Shown: positions 7,193 to 14,499, counted from the stretch's first letter. The stretch is DNA of 14,566 bases from an uncultured Porphyromonadaceae bacterium (GCA_947177595.1 CAMWUZ010000022.1:1-14566), one strand, 5' to 3'. A program made the numbers and translations. The notes: a model not told the origin generated them from the sequence alone.

Positions 7193-7200
7193 CAAAGTTA
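7193..7200 (-). promoter_or_regulatory. Probable promoter -7 box of the tRNA unit
   Basis: On the minus strand TAACTTTG matches the TAnnTTTG consensus exactly and ends 10 bases before the broken tRNA copy begins, the normal distance for a tRNA promoter. No clear TTTG is seen about 20 bases upstream. No comparable box lies directly in front of the intact tRNA, so the intact gene probably depends on read-through from this promoter, across the broken copy. Confidence 0.5.
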
Positions 7201-7220
7201 GTAAAGTTTTTTGGGATAAT

Positions 7221-7539
7221 GATATTTCGTTGCTGTCTTTTGCCTCATGTGAGGAAGAGGATTCTCCATTGATGTTTTCTGTGGAAGATGTTGATGATTC
7301 GGAAAATGTGAGATTGGAATACTATTCTGTTGATCCTCACTGCATACCAAAGTCTTACTACATAAAATCCAATAGCCGCGCGAGTGAGATAACCATAAAA
7401 AATAGAAGACAATCCAGATGAGGAAATAGCTGTTTTTTATGGAGGGTTTAACGTCTGCTCTCAAACAAAAAAAGGAGTGGTTAAGACCTATATCACAGTA
7501 GAGAGGATAAATAAACCGATTACAGATCCATTTTATTAA
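7221..7539 (+). pseudogene. Decayed small lipoprotein gene (no start, one frameshift)
   Basis: Two overlapping frames read as one protein. The first, from about 7227, begins LLSFASCEEED, the end of a lipoprotein signal peptide with a lipobox Cys followed by acidic residues, and runs to ASEITIKN. It then meets a stop at 7419. After the A6 run at 7397-7402 the next frame continues as IEDNPDEEIAVFYGGF and runs through GVVKTYITVERINKP to a natural TAA at 7537. Removing one A gives SEITIKIEDNPDEE. The start codon and the charged end of the signal peptide are absent; the frame instead runs back into the broken tRNA. The family is unknown to me. I cannot exclude a sequencing error in the A tract, but that would not restore the start. 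Confidence 0.75.
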
Positions 7540-7557
7540 ATCAGCTCTGCTCTGATT
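7539..7557. terminator. Weak hairpin between decayed lipoprotein and DUF3037 genes
   Basis: AATCAG (7539-7544) pairs with CTGATT (7552-7557) around a seven-base loop; on the minus strand TAATAAAA follows. It may end the long minus-strand operon whose last stop is at 7616, but the stem is short and the T content low. The remainder of 7558-7615 shows nothing I can name. Confidence 0.3.
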
Positions 7558-7615
7558 CTCTCCGCTATTCGTCTTATATTATCGACGGATGTCCTTTTAT
7601 CTCATTATCAACAAT

Positions 7616-7990
7616 TTATTTGACGAGTTCGGTGAGGAGGCGGTTGAAGGTGTGGTCGAGGTCAAAAGTTATGCCCGGGTGAGGTCGGGATGTTTGCACA
7701 CAGGTGCTTTTTACTGCTGTGAGCCATCTGAACCGTTCTTCAACAGGCATCTCCTTGAATTTACCAATGCCTTCGCACACGCTTTTGAATACTTCAAGCT
7801 GACTGAGCGGCTGTGATGTGTCGGTATCGCGTGCAATCGCTTCTATGCGTTTTATGTCGGGACATATCTCCACTTTAATCCATTTGCTGCGTTTGCTCAT
7901 CATTATAAGCCCAACGTTGACAAATTCTTCCCTTTCTACTTTAGGAATCAGGCGAATAACCGCATATTCATATAATATTTTGTCTTGCAT
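7616..7990 (-). CDS. DUF3037 family protein, partner of HipA-like kinase
   Basis: The 124 residues from MQDKILYEYAVIRLIPKVER carry the DUF3037 signature: YEYAVIRLIPKVEREEFVNVG followed by a (V/I)GLIMMSKRSKW strand and a conserved polar C-terminal half with FRWLTAVKSTCVQTSRPHPG. I chose the ATG at 7990, not the upstream one at 8107, because the extra 39 residues are unlike the family and would lie fully within the kinase gene. The start overlaps the kinase's 3' end by 23 bases in another frame, so translation is probably coupled. DUF3037 genes are commonly found beside this class of HipA-like kinase; whether the protein acts as an antitoxin, substrate or cofactor is not established as far as I know. 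Confidence 0.88.
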   Translation of the reverse strand: MQDKILYEYAVIRLIPKVEREEFVNVGLIMMSKRSKWIKVEICPDIKRIEAIARDTDTSQPLSQLEVFKSVCEGIGKFKEMPVEERFRWLTAVKSTCVQTSRPHPGITFDLDHTFNRLLTELVK

Positions 7991-8753
7991 CGAGAGCTGT
8001 TTTAGTGAATATGGGTGAGTGTTCAAGCCGCTTGGTAAGGAAGTCGGTATATACCTGCCGGATCTGTCGGGGAGTTTCTTCACTCCCTTCATGTACGAGC
8101 CATTCATCGGGAATCAACGCTGTTATTTCCTCAATATCCGCCGGCGTGATTTTTTGAAGCATCAACTGGGACGCTTCTTCTATTTTTGATGCCTGATGCA
8201 GCAGGGCGTGGTCCTTGATGTATGGAAAAGGGGAGGCGGCACTTTTTTCCCAGTCTTTCCATGAGTGGTGAAACATGAGCGATGCGCCGTGGTCGATTAG
8301 CCAAGGCTCCGAGTGCCATATAAGCATATTGGTGTTTCGGGTAGTGCGGTCAACATTTGTCAGATATGAGTCGAGCCACACTATTTTCGAGGCTTCAAGA
8401 GAGTCAATTCTGTTAAGATAGGAGTCAAGCGTGACAGCTCCGGATAGGAAGTGCATACCGAGATTGAGACCACGGCTTGCCTTGAGAAGATCCTGCACTT
8501 CTTCGTCCGGCTCGGTTCTGCCGAAGTCTTCGTCAAGGTCAAGAAAGATGAGTTCCGGCACTCTCAGTCCGGCTTTGCGGGCGATTTCTCCGCCAATAAG
8601 TTCTGCAATAAGTGCCTTTGCACCATGACCGGCGCCGCGCATCTTGACCACATATTTGAAATCGTCATCAGCCTCGGCGAGGACGGGTAGAGACCCGCCC
8701 TCGCGAAGTGGCATGATGAATCGTGTTACCTGCTGATGCCTGAGTTCGGACAT
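7968..8753 (-). CDS. HipA-like kinase (compact HipA_2 type)
   Basis: A 261-residue cytosolic protein of the short HipA-like kinase family that lacks the N-subdomain 1 of classical HipA (about 440 residues). Kinase landmarks are visible: Lys37 in KYVVKMRGAGHG for ATP, catalytic Asp135 in NVDR, Asn140 five residues later, and metal-binding Asp154 in LIDHGASLMFHH. This spacing mirrors Asp309, Asn314 and Asp332 of E. coli HipA, so it should be active. Classical HipA phosphorylates glutamyl-tRNA synthetase; the target here is unknown. No HipB-like DNA-binding antitoxin is adjacent. Its ATG shares a base with the stop of the transglutaminase-like gene (TAATG), and a DUF3037 gene overlaps its end. 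Confidence 0.87.
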   Translation of the reverse strand: MSELRHQQVTRFIMPLREGGSLPVLAEADDDFKYVVKMRGAGHGAKALIAELIGGEIARKAGLRVPELIFLDLDEDFGRTEPDEEVQDLLKASRGLNLGMHFLSGAVTLDSYLNRIDSLEASKIVWLDSYLTNVDRTTRNTNMLIWHSEPWLIDHGASLMFHHSWKDWEKSAASPFPYIKDHALLHQASKIEEASQLMLQKITPADIEEITALIPDEWLVHEGSEETPRQIRQVYTDFLTKRLEHSPIFTKTALDARQNII

Positions 8754-11374
8754 TATTCAGCGAGTTGGTGGATAGTGTCAACAAGCTGTTCTCCCAGACC
8801 AATAGTATATCCTTGAGACACAAATACAATTCGGTTGAATGTGTCGGCGATAATGAATATAGGTCTTTCGGTTTCGGGCAGTTTGAGGGCACTGATTATC
8901 TCAGCGGCAATTTTGCCATTATCGTCAATACCGAATGATGCGGTGGAGGGGAGTGCGGGCAACTGTGCGGCATCGAAGCGCTCTGCATCCTGCTTATCCT
9001 TGAAGAGCAGAATCATGGAGCGTCCCCATTTCTCAAATTCGGCATTAAGCGCGGCGATGTCGCGTAGAGCATGATTGGTAGGCTCGTGGTTTGGTGTGAG
9101 AATACCGATTATATAGTATCCTCTTCCAGTGGTTGAGAGTACGGATTTCTCAGTTCCGGTAGCAAGGTCGGTATAAAGATTCTCAGAATTGAAGCTGCCA
9201 ATCACCTGTACCCCTTTCTCATCCTGACGGAGAACGAGGGTATCGGTGAGCTCCTGTCCCGGCTCGATAGTGATGAAATCGGTACGTGCGAGCACTCCGC
9301 CGTCAGCCATTCTCTGACCGCTGACTATCATATACTGCCCGGCATCCATCTCGGCACCATTAGCGAAGATGCTTTTCCAAGTACCGTCTTCGGGATAGCC
9401 CATCTGTTGCGGCTCACCGTCAACAATCTTAGAGATAGAGAACTGAGTATAGTAGCGCGGATCATCAATTCTGCCTGTCTTGGTGAAATCGAGTGTCAGT
9501 TTTCCGGGTTTTGCAGCCACAGCCTGAGGGTTATTGTTGGAGAATTTCACATCCTGCCAGTTGCCGTCAGCATCAGCCCACTGGGTTTTTCCGGTAACGG
9601 GGTCTATGCGCGCGGGAATGCCTGCTGTTCTTGCGAGAGTTACAAAATAGATGTCTCTCGAAGCGGCATTCGCAGCCTTAGCCTTGTGAACGGCTTCCGG
9701 ACTCATGCGCACATTGCCTGGATACCAGTCGGGGAGCAAAGTGATGGTTTCTCCGATTTCTTTAATAAGAGAAGCCGGATCAGCCTTATAAGAACCAAGT
9801 TTTTGAGCAGGGATATTGTTTATGAAATATGAGCGGAAAAGCGATAGCGCTTCATTGTCAACTCTCGGATTCAGGATGTAATTAACATACAAGTCTCCTT
9901 CTCCTGCCGGGGCTGTAAGCTGGTCAACAAGAATAGGATATGTGATGTCGCTGCGGTCCTTCATCGATATGGCTCCGAGGAGTGCCATAGCTCTCTTTCT
10001 ATCAGCTGAAGGTGTTGATTGGAGGAACTTGGCGATAATACTATGGTTTCCTCTCGCATCAGTCATAATAGATATGAGTTTCTCAGCATCAACTCCGAGC
10101 TCAGCCGCAAGTGCCGCACTTTGGGCGGCGGTCATGAATGTGGCGGTGTGTGCTCCGCGCAGAGAATCTTCATATACCTTTCTTCTCTCATTTTCCGCAG
10201 CCTGCTCAGGTGTGACAAGAACCGAATTGCTTCCGGGTACGGGAGGGATGATGTCAAGTGCATACGCGCCGGTGGTCGCAGGAGTCTTGTCAATTGTCAC
10301 AGTTACATTTTTCTCTTTGCCGACAGAGCCTTTTGTGAAGCCGAAGTTTGTGCCGTCTGTAGCCCAGATAACGAGGTCTCCGAGCCCGGTGCTCAGTGAC
10401 GCATTACCCTTGTCGTCAGATTTCTTGGTTGCTATCGGATAGAATTCTGCGTAGTTATAAAGACGGAAGCTAACTGTAGCGTCTTTCACCGGCTTACCAT
10501 CAGAATTAAGGACAGTAACAGTGATTGTGTCAACCGGAGCGTAGTTTGATGTGACATTTATATCGGTGTAACCGGGAGGGGTGGCGATCACTTCTTCAGG
10601 TCCGTCATAGTTACCCGGCACACGGGTATTCATCATCATGCCGCGTGATGCAGGGGCATTGAACCAACCGAGGTTAAGCACCGGCTCCGGTTCACAGGCA
10701 CCGAGAAAATACCATTTACCGTCCGCCCAAGCCTCTACCCAAGCGTGGTTGTCATCGGTGTGCGCCCATCGTGGAGTGTAAATCTGGCGTGCGGGAATAC
10801 CCATTGAGCGGAGTGCGGCGACTGTAAATGTGGATTCCTCTCCACATCGACCGCTTGCGGTGTAAACGGTGGCGAGAGGTGAGTGAGTGCGACCGTCAGA
10901 GGGCTGATAAGTAGCCTTTTCGTGACACCAGTGATTTATTTCCAGAATAGCATCTTTCATAGACAGGTCTTTCACTCTGTCCTTTAGCTCCTCGTAGAAA
11001 ACCTTTCTGTAGCCGTCCAGATATTCGTTGTTGATGCGTACGGGAAGTACGAAATGGCGGAATTCTCTGTCGGGCACCTTGTTACCCCATGGCATCTCCT
11101 TGCGGGCTTTCAGTGAGTAGTCCACGTTTTCAAGGAAGAAATCGCCCGAATTGTCAGCCATGTCGGGGAGTGGCATATATGCATAGAGCACTTCCAGTGC
11201 CTGTCTTTGCTCAGGGGTGAGCTTCTTATCAAATATAGAAAAATATTCCTTATTGCCTACTGTTTTCTGTCTTTCGGCAAAATCAGCCTTGACAACCGGC
11301 GATGCTATCTGTGCCGAAGCTACAGCACCGACAAACAGGGCAAGAGATATGGATGCTATTCTTTTAACAGACAT
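8753..11374 (-). CDS. Secreted transglutaminase-like protein with degenerate second core and thioredoxin-like tail
   Basis: An 873-residue exported protein. The signal peptide MSVKRIASISLALFVGAVASA is probably cleaved before Gln22. Residues about 150-230 are a transglutaminase core: Cys177 in GRCGEEST and His210 in DNHAWVEAW. The canonical third residue, Asp 15 positions after His, is Gly225 (WYFLGACEPEP), so activity may rely on another acid such as Glu228. Residues about 270-355 look like an immunoglobulin-type or carboxypeptidase-regulatory beta domain. Residues about 565-610 resemble the core again (TLARTAGIPAR, ADGNW) but lack Cys and His. Residues 747-873 resemble a thioredoxin fold without CxxC. 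It starts 5 bases after cutC ends. A periplasmic protease or peptide-modifying enzyme is possible; the substrate is unknown. Confidence 0.85.
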   Translation of the reverse strand: MSVKRIASISLALFVGAVASAQIASPVVKADFAERQKTVGNKEYFSIFDKKLTPEQRQALEVLYAYMPLPDMADNSGDFFLENVDYSLKARKEMPWGNKVPDREFRHFVLPVRINNEYLDGYRKVFYEELKDRVKDLSMKDAILEINHWCHEKATYQPSDGRTHSPLATVYTASGRCGEESTFTVAALRSMGIPARQIYTPRWAHTDDNHAWVEAWADGKWYFLGACEPEPVLNLGWFNAPASRGMMMNTRVPGNYDGPEEVIATPPGYTDINVTSNYAPVDTITVTVLNSDGKPVKDATVSFRLYNYAEFYPIATKKSDDKGNASLSTGLGDLVIWATDGTNFGFTKGSVGKEKNVTVTIDKTPATTGAYALDIIPPVPGSNSVLVTPEQAAENERRKVYEDSLRGAHTATFMTAAQSAALAAELGVDAEKLISIMTDARGNHSIIAKFLQSTPSADRKRAMALLGAISMKDRSDITYPILVDQLTAPAGEGDLYVNYILNPRVDNEALSLFRSYFINNIPAQKLGSYKADPASLIKEIGETITLLPDWYPGNVRMSPEAVHKAKAANAASRDIYFVTLARTAGIPARIDPVTGKTQWADADGNWQDVKFSNNNPQAVAAKPGKLTLDFTKTGRIDDPRYYTQFSISKIVDGEPQQMGYPEDGTWKSIFANGAEMDAGQYMIVSGQRMADGGVLARTDFITIEPGQELTDTLVLRQDEKGVQVIGSFNSENLYTDLATGTEKSVLSTTGRGYYIIGILTPNHEPTNHALRDIAALNAEFEKWGRSMILLFKDKQDAERFDAAQLPALPSTASFGIDDNGKIAAEIISALKLPETERPIFIIADTFNRIVFVSQGYTIGLGEQLVDTIHQLAE

Positions 11375-11379
11375 ATGTG

Positions 11380-12120
11380 TTAAGAATTAATTTGTGATAT
11401 AATTTGTTTAACAATATCGGCAGAGGTGGTCTTTCGTGAGTACTCATCGCTTCCCGGAGTACCCATAGACACTCCGCCGTGGCGGAATTTCATACCGCTT
11501 TCAACAGCAGCTCTCGCCGAAGCGTGGATTTCATTAGTTCCGGATGATTTGATGATCTCGGCAGCATTTGACTGAGAAACACCGGCTCCGGCAAGTATGA
11601 TAATCCTGCCGTCCGCGAGGCGCACGAGTTCGGCAAGTGTGTTCTTGCCTTCAAGCGCGCTCTGAGCCTGACCCGAAGTGAGAATGCGGTCACAGCCGAG
11701 TGATATAATCTCTTCAAGTGCCTTGAAAGGGTCGCGGCACAGATCGAATGCCCTGTGGAATGTAACGCTGATTCCTGCGGCTGCCTCCACCATTTTTCTG
11801 CAAGCAGGCATATCAATTTCTCCATCAGGAGTAAGGGCTCCGATAACAACCCCTTGCACTCCAGCCTCACGTGCCGCCACAATGTCGTCAACCATGCAAT
11901 CCACCTCATCGGGAGTGTAAAGGAAATCACCTCCTCTTGGACGAATCAAAACATGAACTCTTATTCCCGGCACTTTCAGCGCACTTCGAATAAATCCTAT
12001 CGATGGAGTGACACCGCCTTCGCCGAGAGCGGAGCATAGTTCCACTCTGGAAGCACCTCCTGCGGCGGCAGCGATGACGCTATCGATGTCGCCCGCACAG
12101 ACTTCAAGCAGATTTTTCAT
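11380..12120 (-). CDS. cutC: CutC family TIM-barrel protein
   Basis: The 246 residues match CutC throughout: LLEVCAGDIDSVIAAAAGGA and RVELCSALGEGGVTPS at the N terminus, HVLIRPRGGDFLYTPDE, VTFHRAFDLCRDP in the middle, and ILTSGQAQSALEG then ILAGAGVSQSNA in the later barrel strands. The name derives from copper tolerance in E. coli, but that role is disputed, and the fold suggests an enzyme acting on a small metabolite. Its first four bases overlap the end of the fucosidase gene (ATGA), so it is coupled to glycan degradation. No signal peptide is seen, hence cytosolic. Confidence 0.95.
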   Translation of the reverse strand: MKNLLEVCAGDIDSVIAAAAGGASRVELCSALGEGGVTPSIGFIRSALKVPGIRVHVLIRPRGGDFLYTPDEVDCMVDDIVAAREAGVQGVVIGALTPDGEIDMPACRKMVEAAAGISVTFHRAFDLCRDPFKALEEIISLGCDRILTSGQAQSALEGKNTLAELVRLADGRIIILAGAGVSQSNAAEIIKSSGTNEIHASARAAVESGMKFRHGGVSMGTPGSDEYSRKTTSADIVKQIISQINS

Positions 12121-13436
12121 TTTGAGACTGTATCGAGTTCAATGATATAGTCGATAGTTCCTTCCGGAATCTCCGGCAGGTTGATTGAGATGCCGCCTTC
12201 TTTCAGTTTTGTGAATTTGACCGGAGTCTTGTTATCGAAGGTCACCGCCTTTTTCACTTTTGCAGTTGTGGGAACTTTAATCTCTTTTGCTTCCGGATTG
12301 AGTACGTGGAGATAGAGTTTGTCCCCCTTGCGGGTTGATGTGCCCCAATCCTGCGCTTCAAAATCGCCTGCAGTGGTAGCATAGAAAGTTTCGCCATATT
12401 TGTTCATCCACTGACCAATCTCCTTTAGCCTTTCAAGAGCGGCTTCGGGCAGATTACCGTCGGGTTGCGGACCGATGTTGAGCAGCAGATTTGCTCCCAT
12501 GCCGGCAGCTTTCACAAGGTAAGATATGAGTTCGGGAGTGGATTTGTAGTTCTGATCCTTGATTTTGTAGCCCCACATACCGTTCATGGTCTGGCAGGTT
12601 TCGAGAGGCAGTCGCGAGATATCCTGTCCTGAGAGTCCTGCGGTATTTTCACCTGGGAGGTCACGCTCGAAAATCTGAATGTCCTCTCCCGGATGAGGGG
12701 TGATATGATGGTTGTTGCCGATAAGACACTGAGGCTGAAGCTTGTGGATGAGTGCATATTGCTCAGGCAACTGCCAGTCAAAAGGCACGCTGTCCTGATC
12801 ATGGTCCCAGTGACCGTCAAACCAGATAGCGCCTACCTTGCCGTAGTTGGTAAGCAGTTCGGTAAGCTGTTTGTTCATAAAGTCGTAATATGCCGGCCAG
12901 TTGCGGAGTGTGGTGTCTCTGCCTGTGTTCAATCCAGTTCTTCCGCTTGGATAGTCAGGACGGGTCCAGTCGATATGCGAATAATAAAGGTGTAGCTTTA
13001 TGCCCTGCTTCTCGCATTCGTCGGCGAGTTCCTTGAGAATATCTCTCTTGAACGGGGTGGCATCCACGATATTATAATCGCTTTGGTCTGTATCCCACAT
13101 TGAGAAGCCGTCATGGTGACGGGTGGTGAAGGTGATATATTTCGCGCCGGAATCCTTGATAGCGCTCACCCATTTTGCGGCATCGAAGTTGGCAGGATAG
13201 AATCCGCCGGCTGCCTTGGCATATTCTTTGGCGCTGATATTGTCGTAGTTGAGATACCATTCTCCCTGAGCGAACATACTGTATATACCCCAGTGAAGAA
13301 AGATACCGAAGCCATTGTCGGCAAACTCCTGCCGAGCCTTGAGATTTTCAGCGGTGGGTATATATGCGGGTGTCTCATCCGCATAAGCGCCTAACGCGAT
13401 TGAAGCCGCTGCTATGCAGCCGATCAGTTTTTTCAT
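12117..13436 (-). CDS. Secreted alpha-L-fucosidase, glycoside hydrolase family 29
   Basis: The enzyme releases L-fucose from glycans such as mucin or milk oligosaccharides, in the periplasm or outside. I chose the ATG at 13436, because MKKLIGCIAAASIALGAYA is a complete signal peptide; the ATG at 13466 adds ten residues that spoil it. That gives 439 residues. GH29 landmarks are FGIFLHWGIYSMF, YITFTTRHHDGFSMWDT, and AIWFDGHWDHD with Asp207 as the catalytic nucleophile. Later come GMWGYKIKDQNYKS and GANLLLNIGPQPDG, then a small C-terminal beta domain. The ENTAGLSGQ and short domain layout do not let me decide between subfamilies A and B. It is the first gene of the five-gene minus-strand unit; I see no clear promoter box. 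Confidence 0.94.
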   Translation of the reverse strand: MKKLIGCIAAASIALGAYADETPAYIPTAENLKARQEFADNGFGIFLHWGIYSMFAQGEWYLNYDNISAKEYAKAAGGFYPANFDAAKWVSAIKDSGAKYITFTTRHHDGFSMWDTDQSDYNIVDATPFKRDILKELADECEKQGIKLHLYYSHIDWTRPDYPSGRTGLNTGRDTTLRNWPAYYDFMNKQLTELLTNYGKVGAIWFDGHWDHDQDSVPFDWQLPEQYALIHKLQPQCLIGNNHHITPHPGEDIQIFERDLPGENTAGLSGQDISRLPLETCQTMNGMWGYKIKDQNYKSTPELISYLVKAAGMGANLLLNIGPQPDGNLPEAALERLKEIGQWMNKYGETFYATTAGDFEAQDWGTSTRKGDKLYLHVLNPEAKEIKVPTTAKVKKAVTFDNKTPVKFTKLKEGGISINLPEIPEGTIDYIIELDTVSK

Positions 13437-13480
13437 AACAGATATTATATTTAAAGTATTTGTCAATTATATTATAAGGT

Positions 13481-13513
13481 GAAAGGAACTCTCACGCAGG
13501 TGGGGTTCCTTTC
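13481..13513. terminator. Long hairpin between DUF3127 and fucosidase genes
   Basis: GAAAGGAAC (13481-13489) pairs with GTTCCTTTC (13505-13513); after one bulged T, CTCAC pairs with GTGGG (one wobble) over a GCAG loop, about 14 pairs in all. It lies 48 bases beyond the DUF3127 stop and 45 bases before the fucosidase start. Neither side has a proper T run, so it could be an imperfect terminator of the DUF3127 gene or a structure in the fucosidase leader. Confidence 0.55.
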
Positions 13514-13560
13514 AATGCATTTATAGAGGTCATCCATTCAGGATGAATGAGTATGCCTTA

Positions 13561-13929
13561 TCAGAAGGGCAGGTCATCATTGTCGGCGGGTGCGGGAGGG
13601 GGAGGAGGCACATTATCCATCGGCGGAATATCGGAAGTGCCCGCAGTAGCGGGAGCCGCCCCGTTTTTCTCGGCTTTCCAACCGCGGATGCTGGTGTACC
13701 ATCTGCCATTGTATTCCCTGCTCTCTATATCGAAGAAAAGAGTGATGTCGTCACCGGGATTGAGGGGGTATTGATCAGCACGATCGCCAAAGAAGTCAAA
13801 ATGAACCTTTTTTGGGAAGTTATCCTGAGTTTCAAGAACATATTCCTTTTTCTTCCAGGCTTTTCCGCTTGCGTTGGAAACGCCGGACTGTTCGGGAAGG
13901 GCTAAAATTACTTTGCCTTTGATTTCCAT
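13561..13929 (-). CDS. DUF3127 protein with SSB-like acidic C-terminal tail
   Basis: A 122-residue cytosolic protein. Residues 1-95 match DUF3127: MEIKGKVILALPEQSGVS at the start, KKKEYVLETQDNFPKKVHFDFFGD in the middle and SREYNGRWYTSIRGWKAEK at the end, a pattern of strands fitting an OB fold. A disordered Pro/Ala linker (GAAPATAG to PPPPPAPA) leads to the last residues DNDDLPF. This layout of OB core, flexible linker and acidic tip ending in Pro-Phe copies bacterial SSB, whose DDDIPF tip docks replication and repair proteins. Binding of single-stranded DNA is therefore a fair inference, not shown. It has its own consensus promoter and is divergent from the DUF695 gene. Confidence 0.9.
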   Translation of the reverse strand: MEIKGKVILALPEQSGVSNASGKAWKKKEYVLETQDNFPKKVHFDFFGDRADQYPLNPGDDITLFFDIESREYNGRWYTSIRGWKAEKNGAAPATAGTSDIPPMDNVPPPPPAPADNDDLPF

Positions 13930-13960
13930 TATATTTTATTTATCGATTGTTTACTATTTG

Positions 13961-13992
13961 CAAAATTAATGCCGGGAAGTGTAAGTGCCAAA
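13961..13992 (-). promoter_or_regulatory. Consensus Bacteroidetes promoter of the DUF3127 gene
   Basis: On the minus strand TTTG (13992 to 13989) and TAATTTTG (13968 to 13961) match the -33 and -7 boxes perfectly, with a 20-base spacer, the preferred length. The expected start near 13954 leaves a leader of about 25 bases. Confidence 0.8.
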
Positions 13993-14023
13993 TTAAAAGT
14001 TATAAAAAAGGTGAGCGGCGTTA

Positions 14024-14031
14024 TATTTTTG
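14024..14031 (+). promoter_or_regulatory. Probable -7 box of the DUF695 gene
   Basis: TATTTTTG matches TAnnTTTG and would start transcription near 14038, about 30 bases before the ATG at 14068. No convincing TTTG is seen 19-21 bases upstream, where the sequence is A-rich, so activity may be weak. Confidence 0.5.
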
Positions 14032-14067
14032 AATAACTTTACAGCATATATAAATAATCAGTAAAAT

Positions 14068-14493
14068 ATGGCAGAATGGTGGACAGCCCCCGCCGAGGGA
14101 AATGACGGCAAACTGATAATGGTGACCGGCAGACGCGATGTAAAGAAATTCCGCGAGAATCCGCGATTTGACAAGCGCGTGGAAGTGAGTTGGAAATACT
14201 CTTCAGGTGCAGACGGGATGCCGACCAAAGAGGATTCTGAAATGATGGATGAGGTGCAGACCCGTCTCACAGAGGTATTTGACAAAGATCCGGTAGCTGT
14301 TCTCACCGGAGTATATACCGGTGAAGGTGAACGAAACTGGGTATTCTATACCTTGAGCACCCATATCTTCGGCAAGAAACTAAATGAGGCGCTTGCATCG
14401 CTGCCTACTCTTCCGCTTGAGATTTATGCTGAAAACGATCCGGAGTGGAACGAGTATGACGAAATGAGCGAGTGCGAGATAAATATAGATTAA
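14068..14493 (+). CDS. DUF695 family protein
   Basis: The 141-residue acidic, soluble protein matches the DUF695 pattern as I remember it: MAEWWTAPAEGNDGKLIMVTGR opening, a KRVEVSWKY strand, EDSEMMDEVQTRLTEVF helix, VLTGVYTGEGERNWVFYT strands and a final PLEIYAENDPEWNEYDEM, which is the most diagnostic part. No signal peptide or membrane helix is present. The function is not known. The family often occurs as a small stand-alone gene, as here. The only neighbour on this strand is a downstream hairpin; a divergent DUF3127 gene shares the upstream spacer. Confidence 0.85.
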   Translation: MAEWWTAPAEGNDGKLIMVTGRRDVKKFRENPRFDKRVEVSWKYSSGADGMPTKEDSEMMDEVQTRLTEVFDKDPVAVLTGVYTGEGERNWVFYTLSTHIFGKKLNEALASLPTLPLEIYAENDPEWNEYDEMSECEINID

Positions 14494-14499
14494 TAATGC

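Noticed and set aside
7198..7464. An 88-residue minus-strand reading frame opposite the decayed lipoprotein
   Set aside because: Its composition is unlike a protein, while the plus strand shows a lipobox and a coherent sequence in two joined frames.
7616..8107. A longer DUF3037 protein starting at 8107
   Set aside because: The extra 39 N-terminal residues are low-complexity, lie inside the kinase gene and do not fit the family; the start at 7990 gives the usual N terminus.
9407..10442. Plus-strand frames of 126-166 residues inside the transglutaminase-like gene
   Set aside because: They are opposite-strand shadows of a long, well-patterned coding region.
13437..13466. An earlier fucosidase start at 13466
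   Set aside because: It puts ten polar residues in front of a complete signal peptide and is not needed.
13440..13475. TTGACA and TATAAT-like strings upstream of the fucosidase on the minus strand
   Set aside because: The spacing is about 11 bases and the housekeeping sigma factor of Bacteroidetes does not use these boxes; the region is simply A/T-rich.
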